Source: Eretmocerus hayati | Lineage: Eukaryota; Arthropoda; Insecta; Hymenoptera; Aphelinidae | DNA: 64,000 nucleotides | NCBI GenBank assembly: GCA_029851415.1 | Contig: CM056743.1 | Span: 248,001-312,000, forward strand | Reading direction: 5' to 3' | Shown: piece by piece, positions 24,446 through 35,814 of the stretch | Position numbering within the stretch: position 1 is the first letter of the stretch | Layout of the letters: each line of letters opens with the position of its first letter | The notes under the pieces: generated by a model | What the model was told of the DNA's origin: nothing | What the model saw: only the letters and a program-made list of their open reading frames with translations | Databases searched by the model: none | Translations under genes and position numbers: made by a program

Positions 24446-27424
24446 CCTCCTACACTGCCGCCAAAGAAGGGGGTATCGATGTTCTGATCATCTCCGAACC
24501 GCTTCGGAAGCGCGAACTTTCCCGTTCCACATTCGATCACTGGGGGACCGCTGTAATTCAGATCACGAATCCCGCGATCCGCGAGACTGAACCAGCTGTT
24601 AGTGGCCGCGGTTATGCTCAAAAGACCATAGAGGGCACAGCTGTATACAGCTGCTACTACTCGCCGTCGCTCAAGACGCACGAATTTGAAGACGAGCTCC
24701 ACGACCTAGAAGAGGATGTGAGGCAATGGGGGGGCCCAGTTATAATCGCGGGAGATTTCAACTCCAAGGGACCGACTTGGAGCGGGGGGCCGCGCGATAG
24801 ACGGGGGGTAATACTCGCTGATGCCATGGAGGCATTGGGATTAGTGCTCGCGAACGAGACGGGGGTTATCACCTATTACCGGCACGACACTCGGTCCCGG
24901 GAGGGAGGTTCATCATCGGTCTTCGACCCGACGTTCATGAGCCCGTCGCTCATGGGACGTATGACATCGTGGGAAGTTCTGGACACGGAAACACTGAGTG
25001 ACCATCGACATATTCGGTTTCGACTTAGGACTGGCGGACAGAGAAAGACGACACGCAGACCGCGACCAACGGGGTGGCAGGTACGGAAGCTGGACGAGGG
25101 AAAATTCCGGGAATCGATAGAAACAGTCGAAGATCTCCCGATGAACTCCGCCTCGGACGAGGCTGTGGCGATGGTACCATCCGCCATCACGAGAGTTTGC
25201 GACGCGTCGATGCCTCGCAGGACAACACCATGTTTCTGGAGGAAACCAGAGTACTGGATCACCGATGAGATCAAGGCTCTACGAAGAACGAGCAACAAGA
25301 AAAGGAGGACCGCATGGCGATCAAGGAAGCTGCAACGACCATCGCTGGCGGAAGATGACAGAGCGTACAAAGAAGCAAAGAAGGCTCTCGTTCTAGCCAT
25401 CCGGAGGAGCAAAGAGAAGTGCTGGGGGGAACTGTGCGACATGGTTAACGAAGACCCCTGGGGCACGCCATATCGCGTGGTCATGTCAAAGGTCCGACCC
25501 CGGAGGGGCAACCCAGCACCGACCGATGCAGCAACATTGCGCACCATCGTGGAAGACCTCTTCCCAGCAGGAGAACCCAGAGTTACATTCCCTACGGAGA
25601 GCGGAGACCCCATCGCGCTCTTCACTATGCAAGAGCTACTCATAGCGGCGAAGAGAATGCCGAACGGCAAGGCCCCTGGCCTGGATGGCATCCCAAACGA
25701 GGCTCTGAAACTGGTCTTCAAATACAAGCCAGATCTACTCCTCGACCTCCTCAACATCTGTCTGAGCGCGGGAACTTTCCCGGACAAGTGGGAACGCCAG
25801 AAGCTGGTCCTGATAGCTAAGGGTCAAGGAGGTCAACGCCCTCTCAGCATGCTCGACAATATCGGGAAAATGTACGAGAGGATGGTGCTCAACAGGGTGG
25901 AAAAAGCCTACGAGGAAGGCGGTGGGCTATCACGAATGCAGTTCGGGTTCCGGAAGGGACGGAGCACTGTGCACGCGATCGAGGCGGTCCAAGAACGGGT
26001 TCAAGCGTCGGTAGGGAACCCATACCAAGGAAGAGGAGGATTCTGTGCCATCATTGCATTGGACATAAAGAACGCATTCGACTGCGCGAGCTGGGAGCGA
26101 GTCTATCAATCCCAAGCAGGTAGAGTGTCCCCCATCTACTAGCCGTCACGAGTGACTACCTGCGGAACAGGACCCTCGTGTACGACACCGACGAGGGACA
26201 AGAGGTTCGGGTACTGTCCGCCGGAATCGGACAGGGATCGGTCTCCGGGCCGTTCAACTGGAACACCCAGTATGACAGCTTACTGTCTATCGAACTGCCA
26301 GAAGGAGTGATAATAGTGGCTTCCGCGGACGACGCGGGACTCATAGTATGGGCTGACAACGAGGAACTCTTGGGTAGACGCGCGAACGAAGCGCTGGCCC
26401 GAGTCTACGAGTGGATGATTAGCAGGCTTCTGGAGCTCGCTGTCAAGAAGTGCGAAGCAATCGTGGTCACAAGGCGTAGGAAGTTTGACTTACCCCGGTT
26501 TTATATCAACGGGCAAGAGATTCCACGGAAGACAGAGCTGAAATACCTCGAGAATGGCTCGACGACAAGTGGTCGTTCAAGAAGCACATCCAGGAAGCCG
26601 CCCAGAAGGCGAGCAGGGTCGGTGCGGCGCTCCAGCGGCTTATGCCGAATATCGGAGGACCCAAGAAAAAGAGGCGCGCACTTCTCAACACCGTCACTAC
26701 CTCCATCATGCTGTACGGTGCACCCGTGTGGGGGAAGAGAGTAGAGAAGACCATCATCAAGAAGAGAATGGGGCCTGTCCACCGAAAAGCGGCCCTGAGG
26801 AGTATCCGTGCCTACCGCACTGTGTCAGGAGATGCGGCTTACGTATTGGCGAGTACTCCGCCCATCCAATTGCTCGTCGCGGAGCGAGTGAGGATCTGGG
26901 ACCGCCAGAAAGTGATCGGAGCCGAACGAGTACTCACTCCGACGATGAAGGAGATCATCCGCGACAACGAGAAGGAAACCACCCTTGAGCATTGGCAAAC
27001 TGAGTGTGATTCGCCTTTTGCGAACGGCAGATGGACGCACCGGCTGATCCGTGACGTAGCCAAGTGGGCAGAACGCACCCACGGAGAGATGGACTACTGG
27101 ACGACGCAGGCACTGAGCGATCATGGTTGCTTCGGTTCCTATCTAACCAGGTTCAAGAAGAGGACGACCCCAGCATGTCAGTCATGCGGGGACGAATGGG
27201 ATGACGCCGAACATGCCCTGTTCAAGTACAGCGACACCCGGAGAGAGCGCGCCGAGCTGGATGAATGGCTGGGTGCTCAACTAACACCTGAGAATCTCGT
27301 CCCGTACTTGCTCCGCAACCAGGAAACATGGGATAGACTCACCGGATTCATCAAGCTGGTGATGATCCGCAAAGAGGAGAAAGAGAGGGAAGTAAGGCGC
27401 CTCGAAGCAGGCGAATCACAGTGA
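24396..27424 (+). pseudogene. R1-clade ORF2 (APE endonuclease-RT), copy A, broken
   Basis: ORF2 would nick target DNA and prime reverse transcription from it. From ATG 24396 (MANFIQ) the frame is lost near 24460, resumes to 26142, is lost by a 1-bp deletion near 26133, resumes at 26178, and is lost again by a 1-bp deletion near 26553 before 26642-27424. Visible motifs are the endonuclease IISEP, GDFNSKGPTW and SDHRHI, and the RT motifs KAPGLDGIP, GFRKGRST, LDIKNAFDCASW, GIGQGSVSGP and SADD. The catalytic FADD of copy B is SADD here. The C-terminal finger CQSCGDEWDDAEHALFKY has Tyr where copy B has the last Cys. Endonuclease residue D/L in copy B's SVLDLTF is SVFDPTF here. Confidence 0.9.
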
Positions 27425-27850
27425 CTCTGCCGATTGAAACAGAAGAGGCCCAAATGATTCCAGGAGGAATCTGATGCACTGAAGAGGGAAGAAAGAAGAA
27501 AGAAGAGAGAAGAAAGAAGAAAGAGAGGGAACAATGAAGAATGAAGATAGAAGATGCCAACAAGTGGCCGAAGAGAGAAGATGGAGAAGAGGAACGCTCG
27601 CAATCGAGCGCGAGACATGCCGCTCATCCTGAAGTAATGCTCACGCGGTTCCGGGATGAGATGGTTGATGCAGGTGGATCTCCTTCTTGATTGCTCGATG
27701 CCCTAGGTATCGGACATCGAGGGGAGAAAACCCGTGTACCGCCTGGTATGGCTTGCGTGGGCTATGCGTAGTCCGCGTAAGCTGAACCAGTCCGGTGTCT
27801 GGGGACGGATCCGAGGGATCCTGAGGCAGATTTTGCCCTCTAACCACCTT
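27425..27850 (+). other. 3' UTR of R1-clade copy A
   Basis: Purine-rich at first (GAAGAAAGAAG-type runs), then unique sequence ending TGCCCTCTAACCACCTT before a short A-run. A shorter separate copy of the same 3' UTR lies at 56461-56917. Confidence 0.85.
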
Positions 27851-27869
27851 AAAAAAAAAGAGAAAAAGG

Positions 27870-27872
<3 letters not shown>

Positions 27873-27948
<76 letters not shown>
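27873..27948 (+). repeat. (GA)n microsatellite at 3' edge of copy A
   Basis: About 37 GA units follow the A-rich tail of copy A. Together with the tract at 22235-22267 it frames the element. Confidence 0.9.
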
Positions 27949-27952
<4 letters not shown>

Positions 27953-28291
27953 CCGTAGTAGGGCCCGCGCGCCCCATATTCTGAGCTGTCTCTGGCGTAA
28001 GTCAATGCTGCTCCGGCCAGAAGCCTTTTGCTATACCTTCCGTCGTAACATTTCGAAGCGCTCGGACGCGTCTATCGAGCTTATTATCGTGCGCGTTGTC
28101 CTCGCCACCAGGAGCCCGTCCTTGGTATGATTGAGCCGGGGCTCCGGTGCGTGCATCTTTTAGACTCTGTGCCATGGTCTATGACCAAAATGATCATCGT
28201 CTGGGACAATTGCGAGCTGCGTGATCGTCGTGAGCTGCGAGGACCGATGCCCGATCTGAGGTCGAGTGACTATCCTGCGTCAAGGCCATTC

Positions 28292-28590
28292 ATATTTGTA
28301 AGTGCCTCTCGCAAATCTCTCTCTTCTCTTTCTGGGCTTGTAGATTGTATCTCCCCAAATGCGCCATCGATGATGGTGCTCGTGCTTGATTCACCCTAAC
28401 GGTCAGCGGACCGACTTCTGAATAGTTTCCTTCAATAAACGGCCGTTTGCTCTTTATTTCAACCGAGCGTGTGCTCATTCAGTGCTCCCCTCTCCTGATT
28501 TCTTGAAAAATTACAGCAATCGTTCACTCCCTGAGCTTCTCAATTAATAGCAGGCTTTGCCTGTAAGTGACGAGTCACCAAAACCATCAC
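28292..28590 (-). repeat. Dispersed repeat, partner at 6644-6945
   Basis: Reverse complement of 6644-6945 with scattered differences. Shared frames such as GPLTVRVNQARA and REICERHLQ can be read in both copies but show no recognised domain. Confidence 0.65.
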
Positions 28591-28739
28591 TCTTTATATA
28601 ATTTGTACCGAGATTTTCACCTATCTTTGATATTTCTACGTGATCCAAGCATTCTGTTTCTGGGGATATATTTCTGGAGAGATCCAAACCTGAATGCTCA
28701 GTATCTACATGGTACAATTTGCTTTTTTGCTTTTGGAAG

Positions 28740-29075
28740 GAGATACCGATCAGAGTGGGAAAGCGGAAATTTTCCGGGAAACGCCAGATTTCTGTGAACT
28801 TGAAAACGATCCTCCAAGTTCGATTCAATCGACCAAAAATCATCACACACTATATTCTCTTATGTATTCTGATCTGCTAAAGACGGTCTTGGTGGTTTCA
28901 GGAAGCTAGGACGCGTCAAAATTTAGCTATGAGCAAACGTATCAGGACGATTTTCGTAGGGCTCACCAATGGGGTCGTCGCGGCCAGGGCATAGGTCACG
29001 AACACGAGTCCTCTTTCACTCGATGCGTAATCCCCAATATCAATATCAGTCGGGGACAAGTGGGCGCCATCATTG
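28740..29075 (-). repeat. Dispersed repeat, inverted partner at 61998-62332
   Basis: 336 bp match 61998-62332 in reverse complement with few differences. One edge is CAATGATGGCGCCCACT, which contains a primer-binding-site-like TGGCGCCCA, and the other is at GAGATACCGATC. It may be LTR-PBS-leader sequence of another retroelement. It lies 291 bp before the gypsy 5' LTR. Confidence 0.7.
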
Positions 29076-29366
29076 GGAAAACTATTCCAACGAGGTTTTG
29101 CCCGAGATCCCCTTCAGAAGACTGTCCTGATTATGGAAACCCATGTTGCCAAGCCGAGAAATGGTCACAATTCGTTTAAACTGAAATCGTTCAAACAATT
29201 GATATGATAAAAATTGATTCTCCGACATGGATACTATTTTTGAGGGGGATTTTGGATGATTCTGAATCGAAAGTTACTCTTGTCATTTTTTGCAAAAATC
29301 GATTCTTTTTGACTTATACGTACTTTTAAATTGAAAAATCACGATATTGCGATTACAAGTGAAAAT
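29076..29366. other. Short unassigned flank of the gypsy element
   Basis: Nothing recognised. It ends ...GTGAAAAT directly before the LTR. Confidence 0.4.
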
Positions 29367-29854
29367 TGTGACGGGTTCAGTCCCATCACTCTCTCCTCGG
29401 CAATTAGATATAAGATAATATTGAATAACATTTATTTGTGATCGAAGTATTGTTACAGGTATTTAGCCGTGATGCAGCAAGGAGAGAGTCACACGCGCAG
29501 GTTTGAAAGAGAGAGAGACAGAGAATGCGCGCGCGCCCACATGACTGACCAATGCGAGCGCGGCTGGTAATTAGCAGACCTCGCGCCATTTCGCGAGCAG
29601 ACAGACTTGTTCGGAGCTCCGATAACGCAACATCGTTATCCTCGTGGTGGTATAACCTCTCCCCCACCGCGCGTGCTCCGGTCACCCTGGTCATCCAAAG
29701 CAGGGCCTGCAGGGGTCCAGGTACCCGTATCCGGCGGCTACGGGAGGGAACTTTACCCACGGTCGAGGGATCGTCATCGGACACCCGGTCCAGCAGCGTA
29801 CTCGAGGCAGCGGCCTGACGTAGCGAAATCGCATTGTAAGTACCCGTTCGAAAG

Positions 29855-29912
<58 letters not shown>

Positions 29913-30217
29913 ATGGCGTGCGGCTCTATCTCGCGATATTTCGTTACCTGTTGCGCTCGCGCTCGACCGCTTTTTGTAATTTACTGCTGAATGAACCCAC
30001 TCTCTTGTTTAACTCACTAGGCCGCGTAATAATTTCATGTATGTCTCCTGGTGTTGCCGTCTTCATTATAGGATGCGCTATCGCTATATTGGACGAGTAA
30101 CAGCCGACAGGAGGCCGGTAACCACGAGGATGATGCAGCCAAGGAAAACCGGGCGAGCCGCATTGCACTTTGCGGACTCGCATGAATAAACAAATGACAA
30201 ACTAATTAACCGTCACA
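29367..30217 (+). repeat. 5' LTR of Ty3/gypsy element (851 bp)
   Basis: The LTR starts TGTGACGG and ends with the exact reverse complement, CCGTCACA, the usual TG...CA short inverted repeat. The primer-binding site follows two bases later. A (CT)n tract (about 29857-29911) lies inside. No 3' LTR was found in the window, so the element is incomplete or its 3' end is lost. Confidence 0.9.
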
Positions 30218-30219
30218 AA

Positions 30220-30230
30220 TGGCGCCCAAC
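30220..30230 (+). promoter_or_regulatory. tRNA primer-binding site of gypsy element
   Basis: TGGCGCCCAAC starts two bases after the LTR. TGGCGCCC is the complement of a tRNA 3' end of the type used by many gypsy elements and retroviruses (tRNA-Lys class). Confidence 0.85.
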
Positions 30231-30246
30231 GAAAAAATCCACGATA

Positions 30247-31798
30247 GTGCAAGATAATAATGGTAAAAGCTACCGGATACCACGTGACTTGCTAACACAA
30301 GTTGACAGGGCCATGGACGGAGTGAGCCAAGCCCAGTTAACACAGGTCACTCAGTCACAAGCGCACACGCTTAGCTCTCAAGGCATATCGAGAGTAACTT
30401 TTGGCGAAAATCACAACAAACGTCATATTCATAACATGAATCAGTACAATGTGAGTGACTTTACGACTGCGGTATCGCAATGTTTCTCCAATCCGCTGAG
30501 CTTTGGTAGATCCGCACTGAACGCGCACGCGCCCAGCTTCATACCATCTCATACGAAGATGCCTGGGAACGGGACCTATGAACTCAGCAGCACAGATCCC
30601 GAACAATTTTGCTCATGATTTAAGAGCTATGAGCTCCCCAAACAGCAATGTTTTCCAAAATAATCCCGTGGTTGCGGATACCACGCCCGGGGGGAGGGTG
30701 TCGTCTGAAACTAATCCGACACTCAGATCACAGAGACCTGGTAGTAGTAATTACAATAAACAGGACGTCGGAAAAATTGTTCGAGCTTGGGAAATAAATT
30801 TCACAGGCGGGGAGAAATCAATTAGTATCGAAGAATTCATCCAGCGAGTAAAATAATGCCGTGCTTTGGCACACATCGATGATGGAGATTTACTCAACGG
30901 TATGACCGAGCTCATGACTGGCGCATTGCTAATTTGGTGCCGCCAAGCTCGGAAAAAATGGTCCTCCTGGGACGATTTTTGCGCAAGCGCTCGCCGTACA
31001 TACGGTGTAGACCGGAATTTCCAACACGAGCTAGTGGTGGAAGCGCAGACGCGTACCCAAGGAAAAGTAGAACCTGTTAGGGACTATATCTTGAGCCTGC
31101 TTATAATTCTGGGCAGATTGGATAGACCTTGGGGAGAAGAGGAACAATTGGATCTTCTCTACAGCAATATGATCCCTGAACTAAGAAAACTGGTGCGTAG
31201 GCAAGAAGTATCGGACATTGATTCTCTTCTCGAACTTGCGAGAGGTGCAGAAGCTCTTTTGTGGTCTGAGAAAAATTAAAAGCCACCACCACCACCGGAA
31301 TTGGCTCTGCTTCCAGAAGTAGCGTGCCATAGCGCGAAGGCAGAGACCCAACAAAATAAACCTAACCTCGCGGCGTTGAGCGATCCTCCGCCTAGCGAAT
31401 TGACTACAGTTTTGAGCAGACTCGTGGAAGCAACGTCTAAACTAACCGCTGCTTCACAGGCTCCGGCTGCTGCTGCGCCAACGCCACCAAATCTCGAGTC
31501 TATCATAAATGAAGCGATTGCAAACGCGTTAAAAAATGCAACTTGGACCTCTGGAGCAGCACCCAAGCCAACTGCACCAAATTCAACTTCGAGTACTTCA
31601 TCTGATAAACCTGCCGATCAAGAGGCAAAGAAAAACTGGAGGAGAAACGAGAAGAAGAAGAAGGAGCCTGCCCAGGAGGGCGAAGACAAGTCTGACAAAG
31701 TGGTCAGCAAGCATAATGCAAACAAAGACCCCGGTCCCAAAGAGAATATGCAGTATTATGGCTGCGGGTGGCCAGGTCATATCAGACCCACTAAGTAG
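30247..31798 (+). pseudogene. Ty3/gypsy gag, decayed
   Basis: Gag would form the virus-like particle. Here it is in pieces: 30247-30618, 30578-30856 (another frame, then a stop), 30866-31279 and 31301-31798. The third piece is capsid-like, with WCRQARKKWSSWDDFCAS, a VRDYILSLL segment and a long helical region ending DIDSLLELARGAE. The last piece is Ala/Pro-rich, then Lys-rich, and ends in a damaged zinc knuckle, YYGCGWPGHIRPTK, where the first and last Cys of the usual CCHC are lost. At least one frameshift and two stops make it non-functional. Confidence 0.8.
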
Positions 31799-31799
31799 A

Positions 31800-33281
31800 T
31801 GAGGTCGCTGCTGTCCCCAGCCAGGAGCACGAGACCTGTCCAGGACTAATTAATTCTCCTGATGCTGCTGCAGTTTATCAAAATTCCTCGGTTCATTGTG
31901 AAAATTGTGGAAAAACGCACCACATCGGGAGTATTGAAAATAAACCGGACCATTTCCCTCGTTGGTGGGTGGACGTGGAAATCGACAAGTTTAGCGTACG
32001 CGCACTGTTCGACCCGGGTGCTTCAAGAACAGCCCTTGGCCCAGTTGGTCTTCAAATAACGACAGCTCTAGGCCAAAAAATTGAACCTTATTATGGTCCA
32101 GGCGCCAGACTCGCAGATGGGAATTGTACACCTATACTTGGTGAAGTTGAACTTCCTTTTACTATAGGAGGAATAACCAGAACAGTATGGGCCATCGTGC
32201 TGAGAGAGGCAGATGCCGACCTGCTTATTGGTGGAGATCTCATACGAGCTCTTGATGCGCAGTTATTACCGCGCGAAAATATGCTTCGCCTCGAGGGACG
32301 AGCGGAACTCTTTCCAGTCGAACTGGCTTCAATGACATGCAATGAAACGCCTGTATCCTCTGCTGGATTGGCACATCTTGCAGAAGCTCAGAGAGACAAG
32401 CTGCAGCGAATGTTGGATAGGACGCTTCCGGCCAATGATGGTAAACTTGGTCGTACCAAATGGATTAAGCATAAAATCGAGCTCACAGACAACACGCCGA
32501 TCAAGCAAAAGTATTATCCAGTATCCAAAAAACTTGAAGTAATAATTCATAAGCAAGTCGACGAGTGGTTAGAACAAGGGATCATCCGGAGATCCAAGTC
32601 TCAATGGTCGAGTCCTGTAGTCATGGTTTTGAAACCAGACGGGACATATCGCATGTGCGTCGACTACCGCAAATTGAATAAAAAGTCAAAGCTGTGCGCT
32701 TACCCTCAACGTTTTATGGACGTGATTTTGCGAAACTACGGAATGCAAAATATATCTCAGTCATAGACTTAAGCAAAGCGTTTTTGCAGATAGAGCTAGA
32801 AGAAGAGTCTATCTCTATGACCGCGTTCGTAGTTCAAAATCTAGGGCTATTTGAATTTGTGGTAACACCCTTCGGGCTCTCAGGAGCGCCATCTACCTGC
32901 CAACGACTTGCCGACATGGTTATGACACCAGAATTATCGGAATGGGTAGTTACATATTTAGATGACTCACTAATTGTGACCGAAACCTTCGAAAAACACA
33001 TCGAAGTTCTGGAAAAATTCCTCAATCGCCTGAACGAAGCTAACCTCACTGTTAATCGTGAAAAAAGCGTTTGGTGCGCAAAAGAGGTTAGATTCTTGGG
33101 ACTGTTAGTAAATCGAGACGGTTGCCGTCCAGATCCCTCCAGAATTTCACCAATCATGGATTTTCCAGTACCAAAAAAGATCAAAAAATTGCAGAGCTTT
33201 TCAAGCATGGCCTCGTGGTACAGAAAATTTTTGAAAGACTTTGCCACTATTGCTGAACCTCTTACAAGGCTCACAAATTAA
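31800..33281 (+). pseudogene. Ty3/gypsy pol: protease and reverse transcriptase
   Basis: From about 31969 the frame gives an aspartic-protease-like region (ALFDPGASRTALG, with Pro in place of the usual Ser/Thr of D-[ST]-G, and later ADLLIGGDLI). RT follows, with MVLKPDGTYRMCVDYRKLN, then a frameshift near 32700, then ISVIDLSKAFLQIEL, FVVTPFGLSGAPST and the catalytic TYLDDSLIV. The frame 32694-33281 ends in a TAA just before RNase H. The order protease-RT is that of Ty3/gypsy. The frameshift within the RT fingers and the stop show that the copy is dead. Confidence 0.9.
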
Positions 33282-33284
33282 AAC

Positions 33285-34732
33285 GTGAAGTACGTATGGG
33301 GCACCGAGCAACAAGAATCCTTCGATAGGATTAAAGCGCTAGTCGCAACAGCTCCGGTTTTAGCCCAACCTTCATTTGAACCTGAACATCAGTTCTGTAT
33401 CCAGACCGATGCTTCATACACCGGTCTGGGTTCAGTGCCTACACAGATGATTGACGACGAAGAAAGAGTTATTTGCTTCGCTAGTTGTGTACTCACACGA
33501 GCAGAGGCAAACTACTCTGTCAGCGAACGTGAGGGCCTTGCAGTTCTATGGGCGATCCGCAGATGGCGCTGTTATGTCGAAGGATACCATTTTAAAGTGA
33601 TAACCGACCATAGTTGTCTAATGTGGTTATGCAACTTGAAGAATCCGACAGGACGTCTAGCAAGGTGGGCTCTCGAACTACAATCGTACTCGTTCGACAT
33701 AGAATACCGCAAGGGCAAGCTTAATGTCGTACCCGATTTTTTATCTCGCATGTATGAAGATGAAACAAGGGAGGGGTTAGCTGCTGTGCAACCATTGGTG
33801 CCAGAGACGCAAGATGCGTGGTACTTGAAAACGTATCAAGCAGTCTTAGAAAATCCTGAGGATTACCCACATATGAAGATCAAGGGGGGTCGATTATACA
33901 TCTGGCGGCCAAATCGCATACTAGAAGATCTCGTCTCAGACGACGACGCCTGGAAATTTGTTCTGGCCAGAGAGCAAAGGGCACAAGCCATGTCTGAAGG
34001 ACACTGCGAAGCAACGGCTGGCCATTTCGGCCGCACCAAAACAGTAGATCGTATTGCACGCTATTACTTTTGGCCCAGCCTATACAAGGATGTCGCGAAC
34101 TTTGTAAAAGGCTGTTCCATCTGTCAACAAGTAAAAGTGCAGCAACTACCTCCAGCGGGACTCATGGGTAAACGACAAGCAAAGAAACCTTGGTCAATGG
34201 TAGCTGCGGATTGTATGGGCCCATACGTTCGCACGGTCCAGGGCAACAAACATATCATCGTTTCCGTGGATCTCTTTACACGTTGGGTAGAGATCGTAGC
34301 AACGAGACGCGCTGATGCAAAAACTGTCATCAAGGAACTCAAGGAGCGAATTTGTATGCGCTCTGGTACGCCAGAAATTTTCCATGCGGATAATGGCAAG
34401 GAGTTCAAGAACAAAGAACTTGAGACGTTCTTGACAGAAAATGGCGTCAAACAATCATTTTGTCCAGTTTATCATCCGCAAGCAAACCCAACGGAGAATA
34501 AAAACCGTACGCTTCGCGCTAGGATAACAGCATTCGTGACTGAAAACCACAACAGGTGGGATGAAAAATCACCTGAGCTAATGTTTGCAATAAACACAGC
34601 CACCCAAGAATCGACAAAAATGTCTCCAGCGTTCCTAAACCTAGGAAGGAACCCCACACCTCCACATACGTTTCGTAGACAGGAGGATGTGGCAGCTGCA
34701 GAAGCCGCAGAGACCGAAGAGCTTGGAACATG
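33285..34732 (+). pseudogene. Ty3/gypsy pol: RNase H and integrase, cut by giant hAT
   Basis: The frame continues after one stop with RNase H (IQTDASYTGLG, a later Glu in VSEREGLAVLW, VITDHSCLMWL). Integrase follows, with an HHCC zinc region (HCEATAGHFG then CSICQQVK) and the DDE core (AADCMGPYV, FHADNGKEF, HPQANPTENKNR). At 34732 the integrase is interrupted by the transposon starting CAGGGTTGGCA. The open frame runs 235 bp into the transposon (to 34967), giving a foreign C-terminus. The true continuation is at 54897. The RT-RH-IN order and integrase after RNase H confirm the Ty3/gypsy class. Confidence 0.9.
34725..34732 (+). repeat. Target site duplication of giant hAT, left
   Basis: GGAACATG, repeated directly at 54889-54896. 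It belongs to the gypsy integrase sequence. Confidence 0.95.
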
Positions 34733-35814
34733 CAGGGTTGGCAGAGTCACGGACATACATCATGTCTGTCTCATGTCCGCGCAGACCAGGTCCGCCGAAA
34801 CTGTGTCCGCCCTTCCTGATTGGTCGAAAGCCCCCGCCGTATGCGCCGTGCATAAGCAAGGAGTAGGGGCGCTTCTGGCAGATGAAGTCGTTACGACAGA
34901 TGAAAATTATCTGAAATTATCTGGTCGTCTGCTCGCCTCAGCTCAGATGATTTCATTCACCGGATGATGATTTCGAGACCGATGATTTCGGCTATCCCGC
35001 GTGGTTGCTAGATGCGGTGTTTATGCGGGATAGTTCAGGACGCGTGCGGCGAAATTGTATATTTCAATTTTATGTAATGTAAAAATATATCAATCTTGCA
35101 GAAAAGTTGAATGGTGAGGTGATTACTATATCAACTGTGAGAGTAAAAGTAAAAGAGGTCAGGGAGAGCACAATTGTAAATTCACAGTCAGTAAGAGTCA
35201 GGTTACCCTAACCTCGTCAATTGTAATAATCCTGGTGACTGAACTTACTGATCCACTTTCAAAGCAGAAAATGAAATTTGGGACTCGAAAACTCATTTGT
35301 GTGCTTTTAGATGATTCAGACAAGCGTTAACCCCTTTGGAGTTGGTACATGTTAGAGACGTAAGTGGACTAATGCTCCTGGGTGTAACTCTCTATTGTTC
35401 ACATAGCCAGAATTGTTGAACATCCTCATATCTCAGTTAGTGAGTATTTAAGCTTTATAAAATTATAAAGCAATCGATTGTTGATTTTACAGCGCTTCAA
35501 TATTGCCCAAAGGTGAGTGGAGCATTATATTCAAATAGTTGACTCTGATTGCATACTAAATTCTACAACACTTGCACACAGAAAATATGCCAAAATTGAG
35601 TTGATGACCAGAACTGCCAAAAGCCTTTGAGAAATGTAAATAGCTGAAAACATACATGCTCATGCAAGGTAGGTGTACCTTTGCTGAGCCATTGCATTGG
35701 TCAACGTATAGCTAAACCCAGATCTGAATCTATTCCGAATGTCAGCTATTTAGAATCAGAACACAATTGGCTCTGAAATACCAAGAATACAATACGAGAC
35801 ATTGATTGTTGTTT
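34733..35814 (+). repeat. Left 1,082-bp terminal inverted repeat
   Basis: Matches 53807-54888 in reverse complement over its full length with no indel. By eye only two substitutions were noticed (near 34814 and 35795). The first 235 bp are open in the gypsy frame, and the equivalent frame is open in the right TIR (minus strand, 54888-54654). Confidence 0.93.

Larger units (their letters stand above)
22268..27859 (+). mobile_element. R1-clade non-LTR retrotransposon, copy A
   Basis: About 5.6 kb with a 5' UTR, ORF1 (gag-like, CCHC knuckles), ORF2 (APE endonuclease, reverse transcriptase, C-terminal CCHC), and a 3' UTR ending CTAACCACCTT plus a short A-run. It lies between two (GA)n tracts (22235-22267 and 27873-27948), as if inserted inside a GA microsatellite. 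R1-clade members often have fixed targets (28S rDNA, telomeric repeats or microsatellites); here the flanks are not rDNA. Both ORFs carry frameshifts or stops, so the copy is dead. It is more complete at the 5' end than copy B. Confidence 0.9.

Noticed and set aside
24876..25787. 303-codon minus-strand frame over ORF2 (mirrored at 59032-59946)
   Set aside because: Antisense shadow of the RT gene; present in both copies only because ORF2 is conserved.
22268..27859. R1 element in 28S rDNA
   Set aside because: The flanks are (GA)n and unrelated sequence; no 28S rRNA sequence was seen.
29857..29911. (CT)n in the gypsy LTR as another R1-clade target junction
   Set aside because: No AACCACCTT/poly-A end adjoins it; it is an LTR-internal microsatellite.
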